A DNA stretch of 33,742 nucleotides from Gammaproteobacteria bacterium (GTDB lineage: Bacteria > Pseudomonadota > Gammaproteobacteria > SZUA-21): the NCBI GenBank assembly GCA_003233345.1, contig QILK01000204.1, positions 1-33,742 on the forward strand, written 5' to 3'. The notes beneath the pieces are model-generated. The model had not been told where the DNA came from. It did not search any database and saw only the letters and a list, made by a program, of their open reading frames with translations. This document shows positions 18,727 through 26,169 of this stretch, piece after piece. Positions within the stretch are counted from its first letter, which is position 1. The number at the start of each line of letters is the position of its first letter. Position numbers and translations under genes: made by a program.

Positions 18727-18831
18727 TATAATCAATCAGTATTAAAACTAATAAGTCTGCAACGACTCGGATAAACTGCCAACAACAAAACGATTAATAC
18801 AACTGTTAGCTATCGATCGTTTTGTTTTTTT
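18727..18831 (+). ncRNA. Candidate small RNA with its own promoter box and terminator
   Basis: TATAAT at 18727-18732, with AATACA 17 bases upstream (3 of 6 to the -35 consensus), would start a transcript near 18739. At 18784-18794 and 18816-18826 an 11-bp stem (AACAAAACGAT/ATCGTTTTGTT) with a 21-base loop runs into T7 (18825-18831). The result would be a transcript of about 90 nt in a 556-base intergenic region, with no plus-strand gene upstream to use the terminator. No known sRNA family was recognised. Confidence 0.3.
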
Positions 18832-18860
18832 ACAAATGCTGTCTTTCTGTGCAAAAAATC

Positions 18861-18881
18861 TGTGGATAACTTTGTGGATTA
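18861..18881. promoter_or_regulatory. Pair of DnaA-box-like sites
   Basis: TGTGGATAA (18861-18869) is the exact reverse complement of the DnaA box TTATCCACA. TGTGGATTA (18873-18881) differs by one base and lies in the same orientation 12 bases on, about one helical turn. They sit in an AT-rich, gene-free stretch. No dnaA, dnaN or gidA is nearby, so this is more likely a regulatory or titration site than an origin. Confidence 0.4.
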
Positions 18882-19020
18882 AATCATATATTGCTAGCCA
18901 ATTTATCGCTTACACTTAATACCTATAGACTACAATTAAAAAGCACAAAAAAATGACATAAATACAATTACTTAGAGCCTATACCCGGATAAGCTTTTTG
19001 TTGATATCAATTTCTGTGAT

Positions 19021-19049
19021 TTGCACAAAAAAGACTTGCTGTGTATAAA
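19021..19049 (+). promoter_or_regulatory. Candidate promoter of the DOMON-like/NamZ pair
   Basis: TTGCAC (19021-19026) and TATAAA (19044-19049) with a 17-base spacer, about 48 bases before the ATG at 19097. Confidence 0.45.
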
Positions 19050-19096
19050 GTAAATCTTGGCAAAGGTCAGAGGATAGAACACAATCACCCATAATC

Positions 19097-19645
19097 ATGC
19101 TTTTACTTAAAAAATTTATCGATCAACAACCATCGTTAGCGGAACCTGTCAGCATTCATGCCAATATAAAAGTTGAGGATGCGCAATTAATTGCAACCTA
19201 CCAGGTGAAAGATAAATTAAATCAAATAATTTGGCCTGAGACATTAAATAAACCTGAGCGCCGGAATGCTTTATGGAAAACCACTTGTATGGAATTATTT
19301 TTAGCAATCGCCGAGCAACCGGGCTATTGGGAGTTCAATTTTTCACCAAACGGTCACTGGAATGCATACCACTTCCACGACTACCGTCAGCGAATGCAAA
19401 CAGAATTACAAATAAAACATATTCCAATCGTGTTTAATCGCCAACAAAATAATGAAACCATCATCACAGCCACTATTGATATTAGCAAATTACCGATACC
19501 TCGCAAGCAAACTAGTTGCATTGCCAGCCTGACAACGGTGTTGATGCTAATTGATGGCAATTTCGAATATCACGCCTTATCACACGCGAATACTAAGCCA
19601 GATTTCCATAATCGAAATAGTTTTACACTCAAGCTTCATCTATAA
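19097..19645 (+). CDS. DOMON-like (type 9 carbohydrate-binding-like) protein
   Basis: This 182-residue protein resembles the DOMON-like family that shares a beta-sandwich with CBM9 sugar-binding modules. Key segments are RRNALWKTTCMELFLA (55-70) and YWEFNFSPNGHWNAYHFHDYR beginning at 77; the Trp/Phe/Asn-rich strand is the family signature as I know it. There is no signal peptide, so it is predicted to be cytosolic, odd for a carbohydrate-binding fold. It is followed 7 bases after its stop by a DUF1343/NamZ gene, so the two are probably one operon, suggesting a link to cell-wall sugar recycling. That link is inference. Confidence 0.78.
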   Translation: MLLLKKFIDQQPSLAEPVSIHANIKVEDAQLIATYQVKDKLNQIIWPETLNKPERRNALWKTTCMELFLAIAEQPGYWEFNFSPNGHWNAYHFHDYRQRMQTELQIKHIPIVFNRQQNNETIITATIDISKLPIPRKQTSCIASLTTVLMLIDGNFEYHALSHANTKPDFHNRNSFTLKLHL

Positions 19646-19652
19646 TTCCAAC

Positions 19653-20855
19653 ATGATTCTTGGAATTGAACGTCTGTTATCGGAACCATCGCTTTATCAC
19701 AAACTCAAAGGCAAACGCTGTGCGATTGTTGGCCACCCCGCCTCTGTCACTGGCAAACTAGTGCATAGTCTTGATGCGCTAATGGCCTGTAACGATATCA
19801 CCATCACCGCAGCCTTTGGTCCCCAGCATGGTATGCGTGGTGACAAGCAAGACAATATGATTGAGTCAGCAGATTTCCAAGACCCGATACATGGTATACC
19901 CGTATTCAGTTTATATGGAGAGACGCGCAAACCCACCGACACGATGATGAACAGCTTTGACGTCTTGTTGTTTGACGTACAGGACCTAGGCTGCCGTATC
20001 TATACTTATATCACTACCCTCCTCTACTTACTCGAAGCCTGTGCAGCCAACAATAAAGCGGTATGGATACTCGACCGGCCTAACCCGGCAGGTCGGGCTA
20101 TAGAGGGTACAATCCTAGAAAAAGGTTGGGAAAGTTTTGTTGGCGCTGGTGAAATAATTATGCGCCATGGATTAACTTGTGGTGAAATCGCCTGCTGGTT
20201 TAAAGAAAAGTTCAATCTTGATGTTGAATTGGAAGTTGTCACCATGGAAGGCTACTTACCTGATCAGGGTCCAGGGTTTGGTTGGCCCAGTGGAAAATTG
20301 AGCTGGATTAATCCGAGCCCTAATGCAGCATCGTTGAATATGGCCAGGTGTTTTCCAGGCACAGTGATGCTTGAGGGCACTAATCTATCGGAAGGTCGCG
20401 GTACAACAATACCGCTAGAGGTGGTTGGCGCACCGGATATTAATATCCATCATATTCTGGAAAAAATGTCGTCTATTGCCCCTGACTGGTTACGCGGGGC
20501 GTTTCTGAGACCGTGTTATTTTCAACCAACGTTCCACAAACACGCCGATCAATTATGTCATGGATTGCAAATACACACAGATTTTGATCAATTTAACCCA
20601 CAAAAGTTTTTGCCAGTACGTTTATTGTCGTTGTTTCTGAAATCGCTGAAAATCCTTTACCCGGATTATGATCTCTGGCGAAAACACGACTATGAATATG
20701 AGTCTGGTAAGCTCCCGATTGATCTGATTAACGGTGGCCCGTTTGTCAGAGAGTGGATCGACGATCCTAATGCCATAGCAAGTGATCTGGATAATCGTTT
20801 TCACAAAGATGAAAAAATTTGGTATGAGCAAATTCGCGATCTCACCCGGTATTAG
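19653..20855 (+). CDS. NamZ-like exo-beta-N-acetylmuramidase (DUF1343)
   Basis: I start at ATG 19653 (401 residues), 7 bases after the previous stop; a longer frame from 19551 would overlap the DOMON-like gene and adds nothing conserved. DUF1343 segments are plain: FGPQHGMRGDKQD (from 55), SLYGETRKPT (86-95), FDVQDLGCRIYTY (107-119) and LDRPNPAG (140-147). Characterised members (Bacillus NamZ, Tannerella) release N-acetylmuramic acid from the non-reducing end of peptidoglycan fragments. No signal peptide is visible, so it would act on fragments inside the cell unless exported another way. Its last codons overlap the end of the convergent GMC gene by 3-4 bases. Confidence 0.9.
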   Translation: MILGIERLLSEPSLYHKLKGKRCAIVGHPASVTGKLVHSLDALMACNDITITAAFGPQHGMRGDKQDNMIESADFQDPIHGIPVFSLYGETRKPTDTMMNSFDVLLFDVQDLGCRIYTYITTLLYLLEACAANNKAVWILDRPNPAGRAIEGTILEKGWESFVGAGEIIMRHGLTCGEIACWFKEKFNLDVELEVVTMEGYLPDQGPGFGWPSGKLSWINPSPNAASLNMARCFPGTVMLEGTNLSEGRGTTIPLEVVGAPDINIHHILEKMSSIAPDWLRGAFLRPCYFQPTFHKHADQLCHGLQIHTDFDQFNPQKFLPVRLLSLFLKSLKILYPDYDLWRKHDYEYESGKLPIDLINGGPFVREWIDDPNAIASDLDNRFHKDEKIWYEQIRDLTRY

Positions 20856-22381
20856 ATACTGTTTATGATTTCCTCTGCATTGTGCTCAGCTAATGCTGAT
20901 ATAGTCATTGCCGGGTGAACGCCTAATGCACCAGGAATGATAGAACCATCGGAAATAAATAACTTTGCATGCCCGTACACCTCGCCGTATGGCGAAACCA
21001 CCCCACTATCGGGGTTATCAGACATGGCACAACCGCCTAATGGATTAACAGTTATTGGACGTTTTGCCATATTCCAACTTGCCAAAGGTGAAAAGGTACC
21101 CTGCATCACTGTGGCAAGCTCAGTCATTTTAAGTACCATATTTTCGATCAATTTTAAATTTTCACGGGCAAAATCCCAGGCAATATCAATTCCTGAAGAT
21201 TTTAGCGTAATAATACCATTCGCATTGTCTTGACCAGACGCAAAGAGACTGATGCAACGATCTGCCGGGCCAGCCCCTGGTAACGTGATTGGTACTGGCT
21301 GGCTTAACGCGCCTTTAGCCATCATCCAGGGTAAAATACTCGATAAGTTACGCCAAACCACTGGCCCAAAAAACTGCAATATTTTGCCAGTCATCTGGCC
21401 CATTGCCGCGACCACTTCCATAGACGACTGCTTGCCACCCTGAGCGGCAACGGTGAAAGCGTTTTTGCCACTAAAACCTAAAACAGCGGCGACATTGGCA
21501 CCTCGCCAAGCTTCCATTGATGAAGAACAGTTTTGAATAGATCCAATAAAATCGCCATTTGCGGAGAAACCTTTCCCCAGTGTGGCACTTACTGCCGGTA
21601 ATGTATCGTAGATATCTCGATTTCTTAACAACAGTTCATTGGTTCCCAGCGCACCGGCAGCCAGTACCACTACTCTGGCTTTAACCTGAACTTTTTGGCC
21701 ATTTTTGGTTAAATCTCGGAAATGAATATAGTAGCCACTAAATGTCGGTTCAATGACATAGACCCAGGCACCCGAGCGAATGATCGCGCCTTTTTCCTGT
21801 GCCTTTTTTAAATAGGTTTTATCCATTGACTGCTTGGCATCATAATTACACCCTTGCCCACACTCTCCACACTTCTTACAGTTATCCCAATCAACTGAAA
21901 ATTCGGGAGTTATTATACTCGCCCCAACCTCATTACCAGCCCTGTGCATCACCTTACTTGCTTTTAGGTCAAGACCTTCGGGCATGACCTGTAGTGACAG
22001 TTCCGATTCAACACGCTGATAAAAAGGTTCCAGTGCTGCAAGCGACAAGGATGACGGCCATTTGATTCTCGAAAACAGGTCTTTATCGGGTTTGATATTA
22101 ATATTGGAATAAATTAAGGAACCGCCACCAACGCCACTGGCTGTCAGCACACCCATATCTGAAAAAAAACGTAAATCAAACAGACCCTGGTCACAACTGA
22201 TATCAGGATACCGCCAAAGTGTATTGGCTAAAATTTTTGGATCACGGGGAAATTCACCACTTAAATAATTTTTACCTCGCTCCAATACCAGGACTGACTT
22301 CCCAGTTTCCGCCAACCGTAACGCCGAGACTGACCCGCCAAATCCGGAACCTATTATCACCGCGTCATATTGTTTCTGCAT
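20852..22381 (-). CDS. GMC-family FAD oxidoreductase with ferredoxin-like Cys cluster
   Basis: This 509-residue flavoprotein belongs to the glucose-methanol-choline/cholesterol-oxidase-like group. It opens with the dinucleotide motif G11-x-G13-x-x-G16 in IIGSGFGGSVSALRLAE. It has the FAD-contact segment GVLTASGVGGGSLIYSN and ends with NPLGGCAMSDNPDSGVVSPYGEVYG and GALGVHPAMTISALAEHN, the family C-terminal signature. A Cys168-x2-Cys171-x2-Cys174-x3-Cys178 cluster could hold an iron-sulfur centre, as in several steroid-dehydrogenase-like relatives. There is no signal peptide. Substrate unknown, probably an alcohol or sterol-like compound. The gene is single, separated from the upstream OmpA-type gene by a strong terminator, and converges with the NamZ-like gene. 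Confidence 0.88.
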   Translation of the reverse strand: MQKQYDAVIIGSGFGGSVSALRLAETGKSVLVLERGKNYLSGEFPRDPKILANTLWRYPDISCDQGLFDLRFFSDMGVLTASGVGGGSLIYSNINIKPDKDLFSRIKWPSSLSLAALEPFYQRVESELSLQVMPEGLDLKASKVMHRAGNEVGASIITPEFSVDWDNCKKCGECGQGCNYDAKQSMDKTYLKKAQEKGAIIRSGAWVYVIEPTFSGYYIHFRDLTKNGQKVQVKARVVVLAAGALGTNELLLRNRDIYDTLPAVSATLGKGFSANGDFIGSIQNCSSSMEAWRGANVAAVLGFSGKNAFTVAAQGGKQSSMEVVAAMGQMTGKILQFFGPVVWRNLSSILPWMMAKGALSQPVPITLPGAGPADRCISLFASGQDNANGIITLKSSGIDIAWDFARENLKLIENMVLKMTELATVMQGTFSPLASWNMAKRPITVNPLGGCAMSDNPDSGVVSPYGEVYGHAKLFISDGSIIPGALGVHPAMTISALAEHNAEEIINSI

Positions 22382-22420
22382 AAATAGAAAAAAATCGATA
22401 AAGTTTTCTTAAATTTTTTG

Positions 22421-22455
22421 GAAAAAAAACCCGGCTAAAAAGCCGGGTTTTTTTA
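22421..22455. terminator. Bidirectional rho-independent terminator after the OmpA-domain gene
   Basis: ACCCGGCT (22429-22436) and AGCCGGGT (22441-22448) pair around AAAA, with A-rich sequence on the left and T7 on the right, so it can stop transcription on both strands. In context it ends the minus-strand OmpA-domain transcript before the GMC gene. Confidence 0.92.
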
Positions 22456-22477
22456 TTCTTATAAACATGACTAATGT

Positions 22478-23092
22478 TTACTGAACTTGCTTGGTCGCAC
22501 GAATCTTAACTACAACACGTCGGTTTTTAGTACGACCAGCGGGAGTAGTGTTGTTAGCGATTGGGCGAGACTCACCATAGCCGATAGTTTCAATTTTTGC
22601 ATGTGAAACACCACGACCCAATAGATAAGTTTTAACGGCAGCAGCACGACGCTCTGATAAGCGTTGGTTATATGCATCAGAACCACTACTGTCTGTATGG
22701 CCTTCAACGCGGATCAAATCAGTTTTGATTGTCTGGCGTAATCGAGTTGCCAATACATTCAATTTTTCTTGACCACGAGGTTTCAAACTATACTTGGCGG
22801 TATCAAACAAAGCGCCAGCAGACAATGAAACTGTTACAAATTCTGCTTGTGGTTTTTTAATGACAGGTTGTTTAATAACTACTTTTTTAACGCCTTCACA
22901 CTGAGGTAATGCTAACTCAGGTTTCCAGTCAATTGTACGGATACAATCGCCTTTGAGATCTGTTACAATTTTACCTTGCTCAGTAGTTACATAAGCATTA
23001 GTTATACCTGCAGGACTGCCACCAGCAATAACGCCAGCACTTGAGAAAGCGGCGGCAATAGAGATAGTTGCTAAAAGAATTTTATTTTTCAT
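22478..23092 (-). CDS. Small OmpA-domain envelope protein
   Basis: I start at ATG 23092 (204 residues), with AAGGGTGA upstream; the longer frame to 23119 puts nine extra residues before a typical signal peptide (MKNKILLATISIAAAFSSAG). The mature part has a short Cys50/Cys65 segment (GDCIRTIDWKPELALPQC), then a Lys/Pro-rich linker and a full OmpA-C peptidoglycan-binding domain (about 90-200) with GHTDSSGSDAYNQRLSERR and GYGESRP...NRRV. There is no beta-barrel. It probably ties the outer membrane or periplasmic structures to peptidoglycan. A TATAAT at 23123-23118 could be its -10 box. A strong terminator follows. Confidence 0.92.
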   Translation of the reverse strand: MKNKILLATISIAAAFSSAGVIAGGSPAGITNAYVTTEQGKIVTDLKGDCIRTIDWKPELALPQCEGVKKVVIKQPVIKKPQAEFVTVSLSAGALFDTAKYSLKPRGQEKLNVLATRLRQTIKTDLIRVEGHTDSSGSDAYNQRLSERRAAAVKTYLLGRGVSHAKIETIGYGESRPIANNTTPAGRTKNRRVVVKIRATKQVQ

Positions 23093-24011
23093 TTGTTTCA
23101 CCCTTGGGAAAATTATCATTATATTTTTTGAAGTTAAATTAACGATTTAATTACGTCATTTGCAGCAAAGAGTATCACAGCCTTACTAAAATTTAAAAGC
23201 ATAATTTTAATTTCGGTACACATTATTCACAGTATCGTGAAGTTTTGCAAGGTTTCTTTACACAGAGTTTAACGTGCCCAAAAATAAATTAGTAACCAAT
23301 AATTTATTTAATGAAAAAGCAGGGTCTAAGCAAAAGATTTTGCGCTATAAGCACGAACTGTATTTGTCACTATCACTAGTCTGTCTCTCAGAGTATCTTA
23401 CAAGCCTGTATATACATTATTATATATTCTTTAACCTGAAGCAGTATAGTTTGCTAAACAACATAGTCTGCTAAATTGCCAAGCAATTGACGGCGGCAAA
23501 GCACCCAAACTAGCCTGCCAAACGGCTAGATTTCACCAGATTTGATCACCCCTTAATAAAAAGATAAAAATCTAGTTTCGAATAATCGACTAATTTTGAA
23601 AGGAATTTTATAAACTCTCCTACCTAATTTAAACACAAAAGCCAATACGGGCAAAATATGGCACAAACCTTGTTCTGTATTTGGCAAATGTTACCAATTC
23701 ATCATTGTTGAACAGTTAGCGAGCAATCAGTAATTTTAACTGATATTTCTTATTGTTTTATATAAGGAATTTTTGTAAGCTTTTAGCTGTTGGAGGGTAG
23801 CTTTTTAAACAAACTGGTTTACTTAGGCGTAATAACTGGCTAGAGTGACTGTATTGTATGCATAAACAGAATTAATCGCATACAGAAACTGAGCTTTTAG
23901 GCCAATGGACCTGCTAAATAAAAATCGCATCAGTCGAAACTAATAATAAGGCAAGTTTAACAACCGCTTACTAACCAAATCTCGTTTATAGGTGGAACAA
24001 AGAGGGTCGCT
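23093..24011. other. Long gene-free region with two tandem hairpins
   Basis: About 900 AT-rich bases hold no credible gene. The longest frame (23274-23474, GTG start) has no ribosome-binding site and no recognisable content. Two close hairpins stand out: AATTGC-CAA-GCAATT (23474-23488) and CTAGCC-8-GGCTAG (23510-23529), separated by a G/C-rich linker containing GGCAAAGCACCCAAA. I compared this with c-di-GMP and other riboswitch consensuses from memory and found no match. Long regulatory leaders or divergent promoters are possible. Confidence 0.5.
24001..24006 (+). promoter_or_regulatory. Ribosome-binding site supporting a GTG start
   Basis: AGAGGG lies 5 nt before GTG 24012. It supports GTG as the start of the D,D-endopeptidase, because no suitable ATG precedes the signal peptide. 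Confidence 0.7.
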
Positions 24012-25139
24012 GTGGCTAGATTCAATACTATATTATGTTGTTTTTCAATTGCGTGTTTCCTGTTAGCAACTAGTGCTTACTCGACACCCAACCGAATCAT
24101 CTCGGCAAAAAAAACGGGAATTGTTACAAATTTTAAGTCGAAAAAGAAACGCTATAAACGTCGTGCCAGACACGCCAAAAAAAGTACCCAGCGCAATCGT
24201 TCTAAAAAAAGCCGCTACAGTAAAAAACGTCGCTATAGTAAAAAACGTCGCTATAGTAAAAAACGTCGCTATAGTAAAAAACGTCGCTATAAACGTCGTC
24301 GACATGCGCGCTTTGTAAGCAGGCGCTTTGTAAGGCCTGGTCTGAGAGCACTTAGTTCCAGCTCCGTTGCCGTTATGGATCAGCGCACAGGTAGTCTTCT
24401 ATATGGTAAAAATATCAACAAACAACGCGCGATAGCATCGGTTACCAAATTGATGACCGCGATGGTGATACTTGATTCCAAACTGCGTCTGGATCAACCT
24501 ATTCGAATAAGCTACTTTGATAAAGACTTTCTACGCTTCTCACGTTCCAGACTTAGAGTCGGCACACTGCTAAGACGTAAAGATCTAATATTTATGGCAC
24601 TCGCGGCTTCGGAAAACAGAGCTTCGCACGCATTGGCCAGAACCTATCCTGGTGGCCGGTATGCGTTTATACGCGCGATGAACCGGAAAGCACGACTGTT
24701 AGGCATGACAAATACGCATTTTTCTGATTCTTCCGGACTGTCATCTGGTAACCGCTCCACTGCTCGTGACCTCTTAAAGATGGTGAGAGCAGCCTATAAT
24801 TATCCGCTGGTCAGGGAATTTACCACATCGGGTCGAGGTTGGGCCGTCGATCTCAGTGATGGCAGGATTATCCAGTTTATGAATACAAACCGCTTGGTCA
24901 GGCGCGATAACTGGAGCATTAATGTTAGTAAAACCGGCTTTATACGCGAAGCAGGATATTGCCTGGTGATGCATACTAATATTAATAATCGAAAAATTAT
25001 CATGGTGTTATTAAATTCCGGTGGAAAATACACTAAATTTGGTGATGCCAATCGTGTCCGCAAATGGCTGGCAGGCAAGTCATTCTCGTCCAAGACGGCA
25101 AAAGCAACACGTAACCATAAGACTGCCTATAATTTCTAG
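24012..25139 (+). CDS. D-alanyl-D-alanine endopeptidase (PBP7/PbpG-like, S11) with basic repeat insert
   Basis: This 375-residue penicillin-binding protein of peptidase family S11 would cleave D-Ala-meso-DAP cross-links in peptidoglycan. All three active-site motifs are present: Ser143-Val-Thr-Lys146, Ser200-Glu-Asn202 and Lys307-Thr-Gly309. A signal peptide (residues 1-24) leads to the periplasm. Start is GTG 24012. Unusually, residues about 42-105 between signal and catalytic domain are almost all Lys, Arg, Tyr and Ser, including four copies of RYSKKR coded by exact or near-exact 18-base tandem repeats. Typical PbpG is about 310 residues without this segment. A basic, possibly polyanion-binding linker is inferred. 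A terminator follows the gene. Confidence 0.9.
   Translation: MARFNTILCCFSIACFLLATSAYSTPNRIISAKKTGIVTNFKSKKKRYKRRARHAKKSTQRNRSKKSRYSKKRRYSKKRRYSKKRRYSKKRRYKRRRHARFVSRRFVRPGLRALSSSSVAVMDQRTGSLLYGKNINKQRAIASVTKLMTAMVILDSKLRLDQPIRISYFDKDFLRFSRSRLRVGTLLRRKDLIFMALAASENRASHALARTYPGGRYAFIRAMNRKARLLGMTNTHFSDSSGLSSGNRSTARDLLKMVRAAYNYPLVREFTTSGRGWAVDLSDGRIIQFMNTNRLVRRDNWSINVSKTGFIREAGYCLVMHTNINNRKIIMVLLNSGGKYTKFGDANRVRKWLAGKSFSSKTAKATRNHKTAYNF
24213..24296 (+). repeat. 18-bp tandem repeat coding for RYSKKR
   Basis: Four 18-base units (24213-24230, 24231-24248, 24249-24266, 24267-24284) and a partial fifth (24285-24296). Units 2-4 are identical and unit 1 differs by one base. The unit length is a multiple of three, so copy-number change keeps the frame. 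Confidence 0.95.
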
Positions 25140-25166
25140 CAAATATCAGCATCAACAAATAATATA

Positions 25167-25190
25167 GGCGGCTTTATAAGCCGCCTTTTT
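25167..25190 (+). terminator. Rho-independent terminator after the D,D-endopeptidase gene
   Basis: GGCGGCTT (25167-25174) and AAGCCGCC (25178-25185) pair around a 3-base loop and run into TTTTT. The element overlaps the 3' end of the convergent CULT-domain gene. Confidence 0.9.
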
Positions 25191-25608
25191 CATCCCCGCA
25201 CTCTCGCAAGCAATCGGCAATTAAGCAATAGAAGCTGGAATCTCCTTCAAATCGCCACCCAAGTTGCTCGCCACAGCTGGCACAAATAGCAATCTGCCAA
25301 CGATAGCCTGTAAACCAAGTAAATTCTGCTGTCACTAATCCAGAACCTAAGCAACCGGGTGCGGCATGAAAACAGCGAATTGAGAACTGGTTCCCCTTTG
25401 GGTTTGTTTTAAAGTGTCGGTGCGATCCGGCGATTTCAACGCTTAATAACTCGTCAGTAATGACTGTATTACAATAAATGCAACAATACTTCCTGTCCGA
25501 GTCGTTACCAAACGTAACCCCCGAACGCTCTTCTGTCTTCCGCTTGCTAACCGGAACAAATAGTCGATTAAATAATACCAATGTGTCAGATAAATTCTGC
25601 TGGTTCAT
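25174..25608 (-). CDS. Bacterial cereblon-like CULT-domain protein
   Basis: This 144-residue protein closely follows the CULT domain, the thalidomide-binding C-terminal domain of eukaryotic cereblon, also found as stand-alone bacterial proteins such as MsCI4 of Magnetospirillum. The zinc site is Cys43-x2-Cys46 and Cys109-x2-Cys112. The aromatic cage is Trp98, Trp104 and Trp118 in EFTWFTGYRWQIAICASCGE and GWRFEG. There is no signal peptide, so it is cytosolic. Residues 1-40 form a variable N-terminal extension. The natural ligand of bacterial CULT proteins is unknown to me; binding of cyclic imides and uridine-like compounds has been described for the family. No partner gene is adjacent. The stop lies inside the terminator of the endopeptidase gene. 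Confidence 0.88.
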   Translation of the reverse strand: MNQQNLSDTLVLFNRLFVPVSKRKTEERSGVTFGNDSDRKYCCIYCNTVITDELLSVEIAGSHRHFKTNPKGNQFSIRCFHAAPGCLGSGLVTAEFTWFTGYRWQIAICASCGEQLGWRFEGDSSFYCLIADCLRECGDEKGGL

Positions 25609-25776
25609 TGAGATGGTTTATTTTGCTGCAAAGTTAACTTTATACCCACTTGGAATCCCCTATTTTATTTTTTAATATTATATCAATAGTTTAAATACCC
25701 ACACCACAAATATGCTTGGACACCTCTTTATGTTAAGCTAATTTTATATAAAAATTCTTACGATTAGGAGTCAAAT

Positions 25777-26163
25777 ATGGAGTTTGTGAGAAAGTTTGCG
25801 AAACCGTTAGCCCCGTTTATTTCAATGTCAATTTTGTTTCTCTCGTTTTATTCTACTGGTGTTCAGTCAAAAGTCGTCACCACGGAAACCATCGTTGACG
25901 AAGCAACTGTCAAACAGGATAGAAAGAGAATTCGTCAATATTACAATCGCACCAAAGTTAAATCTGCATTAAAGAAATATGGTGTCAATGTTAAAGAAGC
26001 TCAGGCCCGTATCGATAGCCTGACAGATGCGGAAGTCCGTATGATAGCAAATAAAATAGACAAGATGCCAGCCGGTGCCGGTGCCGAAGCCATTCTGGTG
26101 GTATTTCTGGTACTGGTTATTCTTGAGTTACTGCATATAACCAATATATTCTCTTTCATATAA
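25777..26163 (+). CDS. PA2779-family small membrane protein
   Basis: This 128-residue protein has a hydrophobic N-terminal segment (about 11-30, signal or anchor), a charged middle with a helical run of Lys/Arg (QDRKRIRQYYNRTKVKSALKKYGV) and a C-terminal membrane helix (about 102-128) preceded by AGAGAEA. The layout and the ARIDSLTDAEVRMIANKIDKMPAGAGA segment match the PA2779 family. It is followed 6 bases later by a PA2778-type peptidase gene, the usual pairing. The ribosome-binding site TAGGAGT is strong. The function of the pair is not known to me; a membrane-protein substrate or partner for the peptidase is plausible inference. Confidence 0.82.
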   Translation: MEFVRKFAKPLAPFISMSILFLSFYSTGVQSKVVTTETIVDEATVKQDRKRIRQYYNRTKVKSALKKYGVNVKEAQARIDSLTDAEVRMIANKIDKMPAGAGAEAILVVFLVLVILELLHITNIFSFI

Positions 26164-26169
26164 TTGCCC

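Noticed and set aside
18785-18881. Chromosomal replication origin
   Set aside because: Only two DnaA-like boxes, and no dnaA, dnaN, gyrB or gid/par genes nearby.
23274-23474. 66-codon plus-strand frame with GTG start
   Set aside because: No ribosome-binding site, low-complexity AT-rich translation, no family resemblance.
24213-24296. CRISPR-like array
   Set aside because: The repeats are directly tandem, with no spacers, and lie inside a coding frame.
24063-24318. Frames on both strands across the 18-bp repeats
   Set aside because: Any frame stays open through an 18-base repeat without stops; the PBP frame carries the signal peptide and catalytic motifs.
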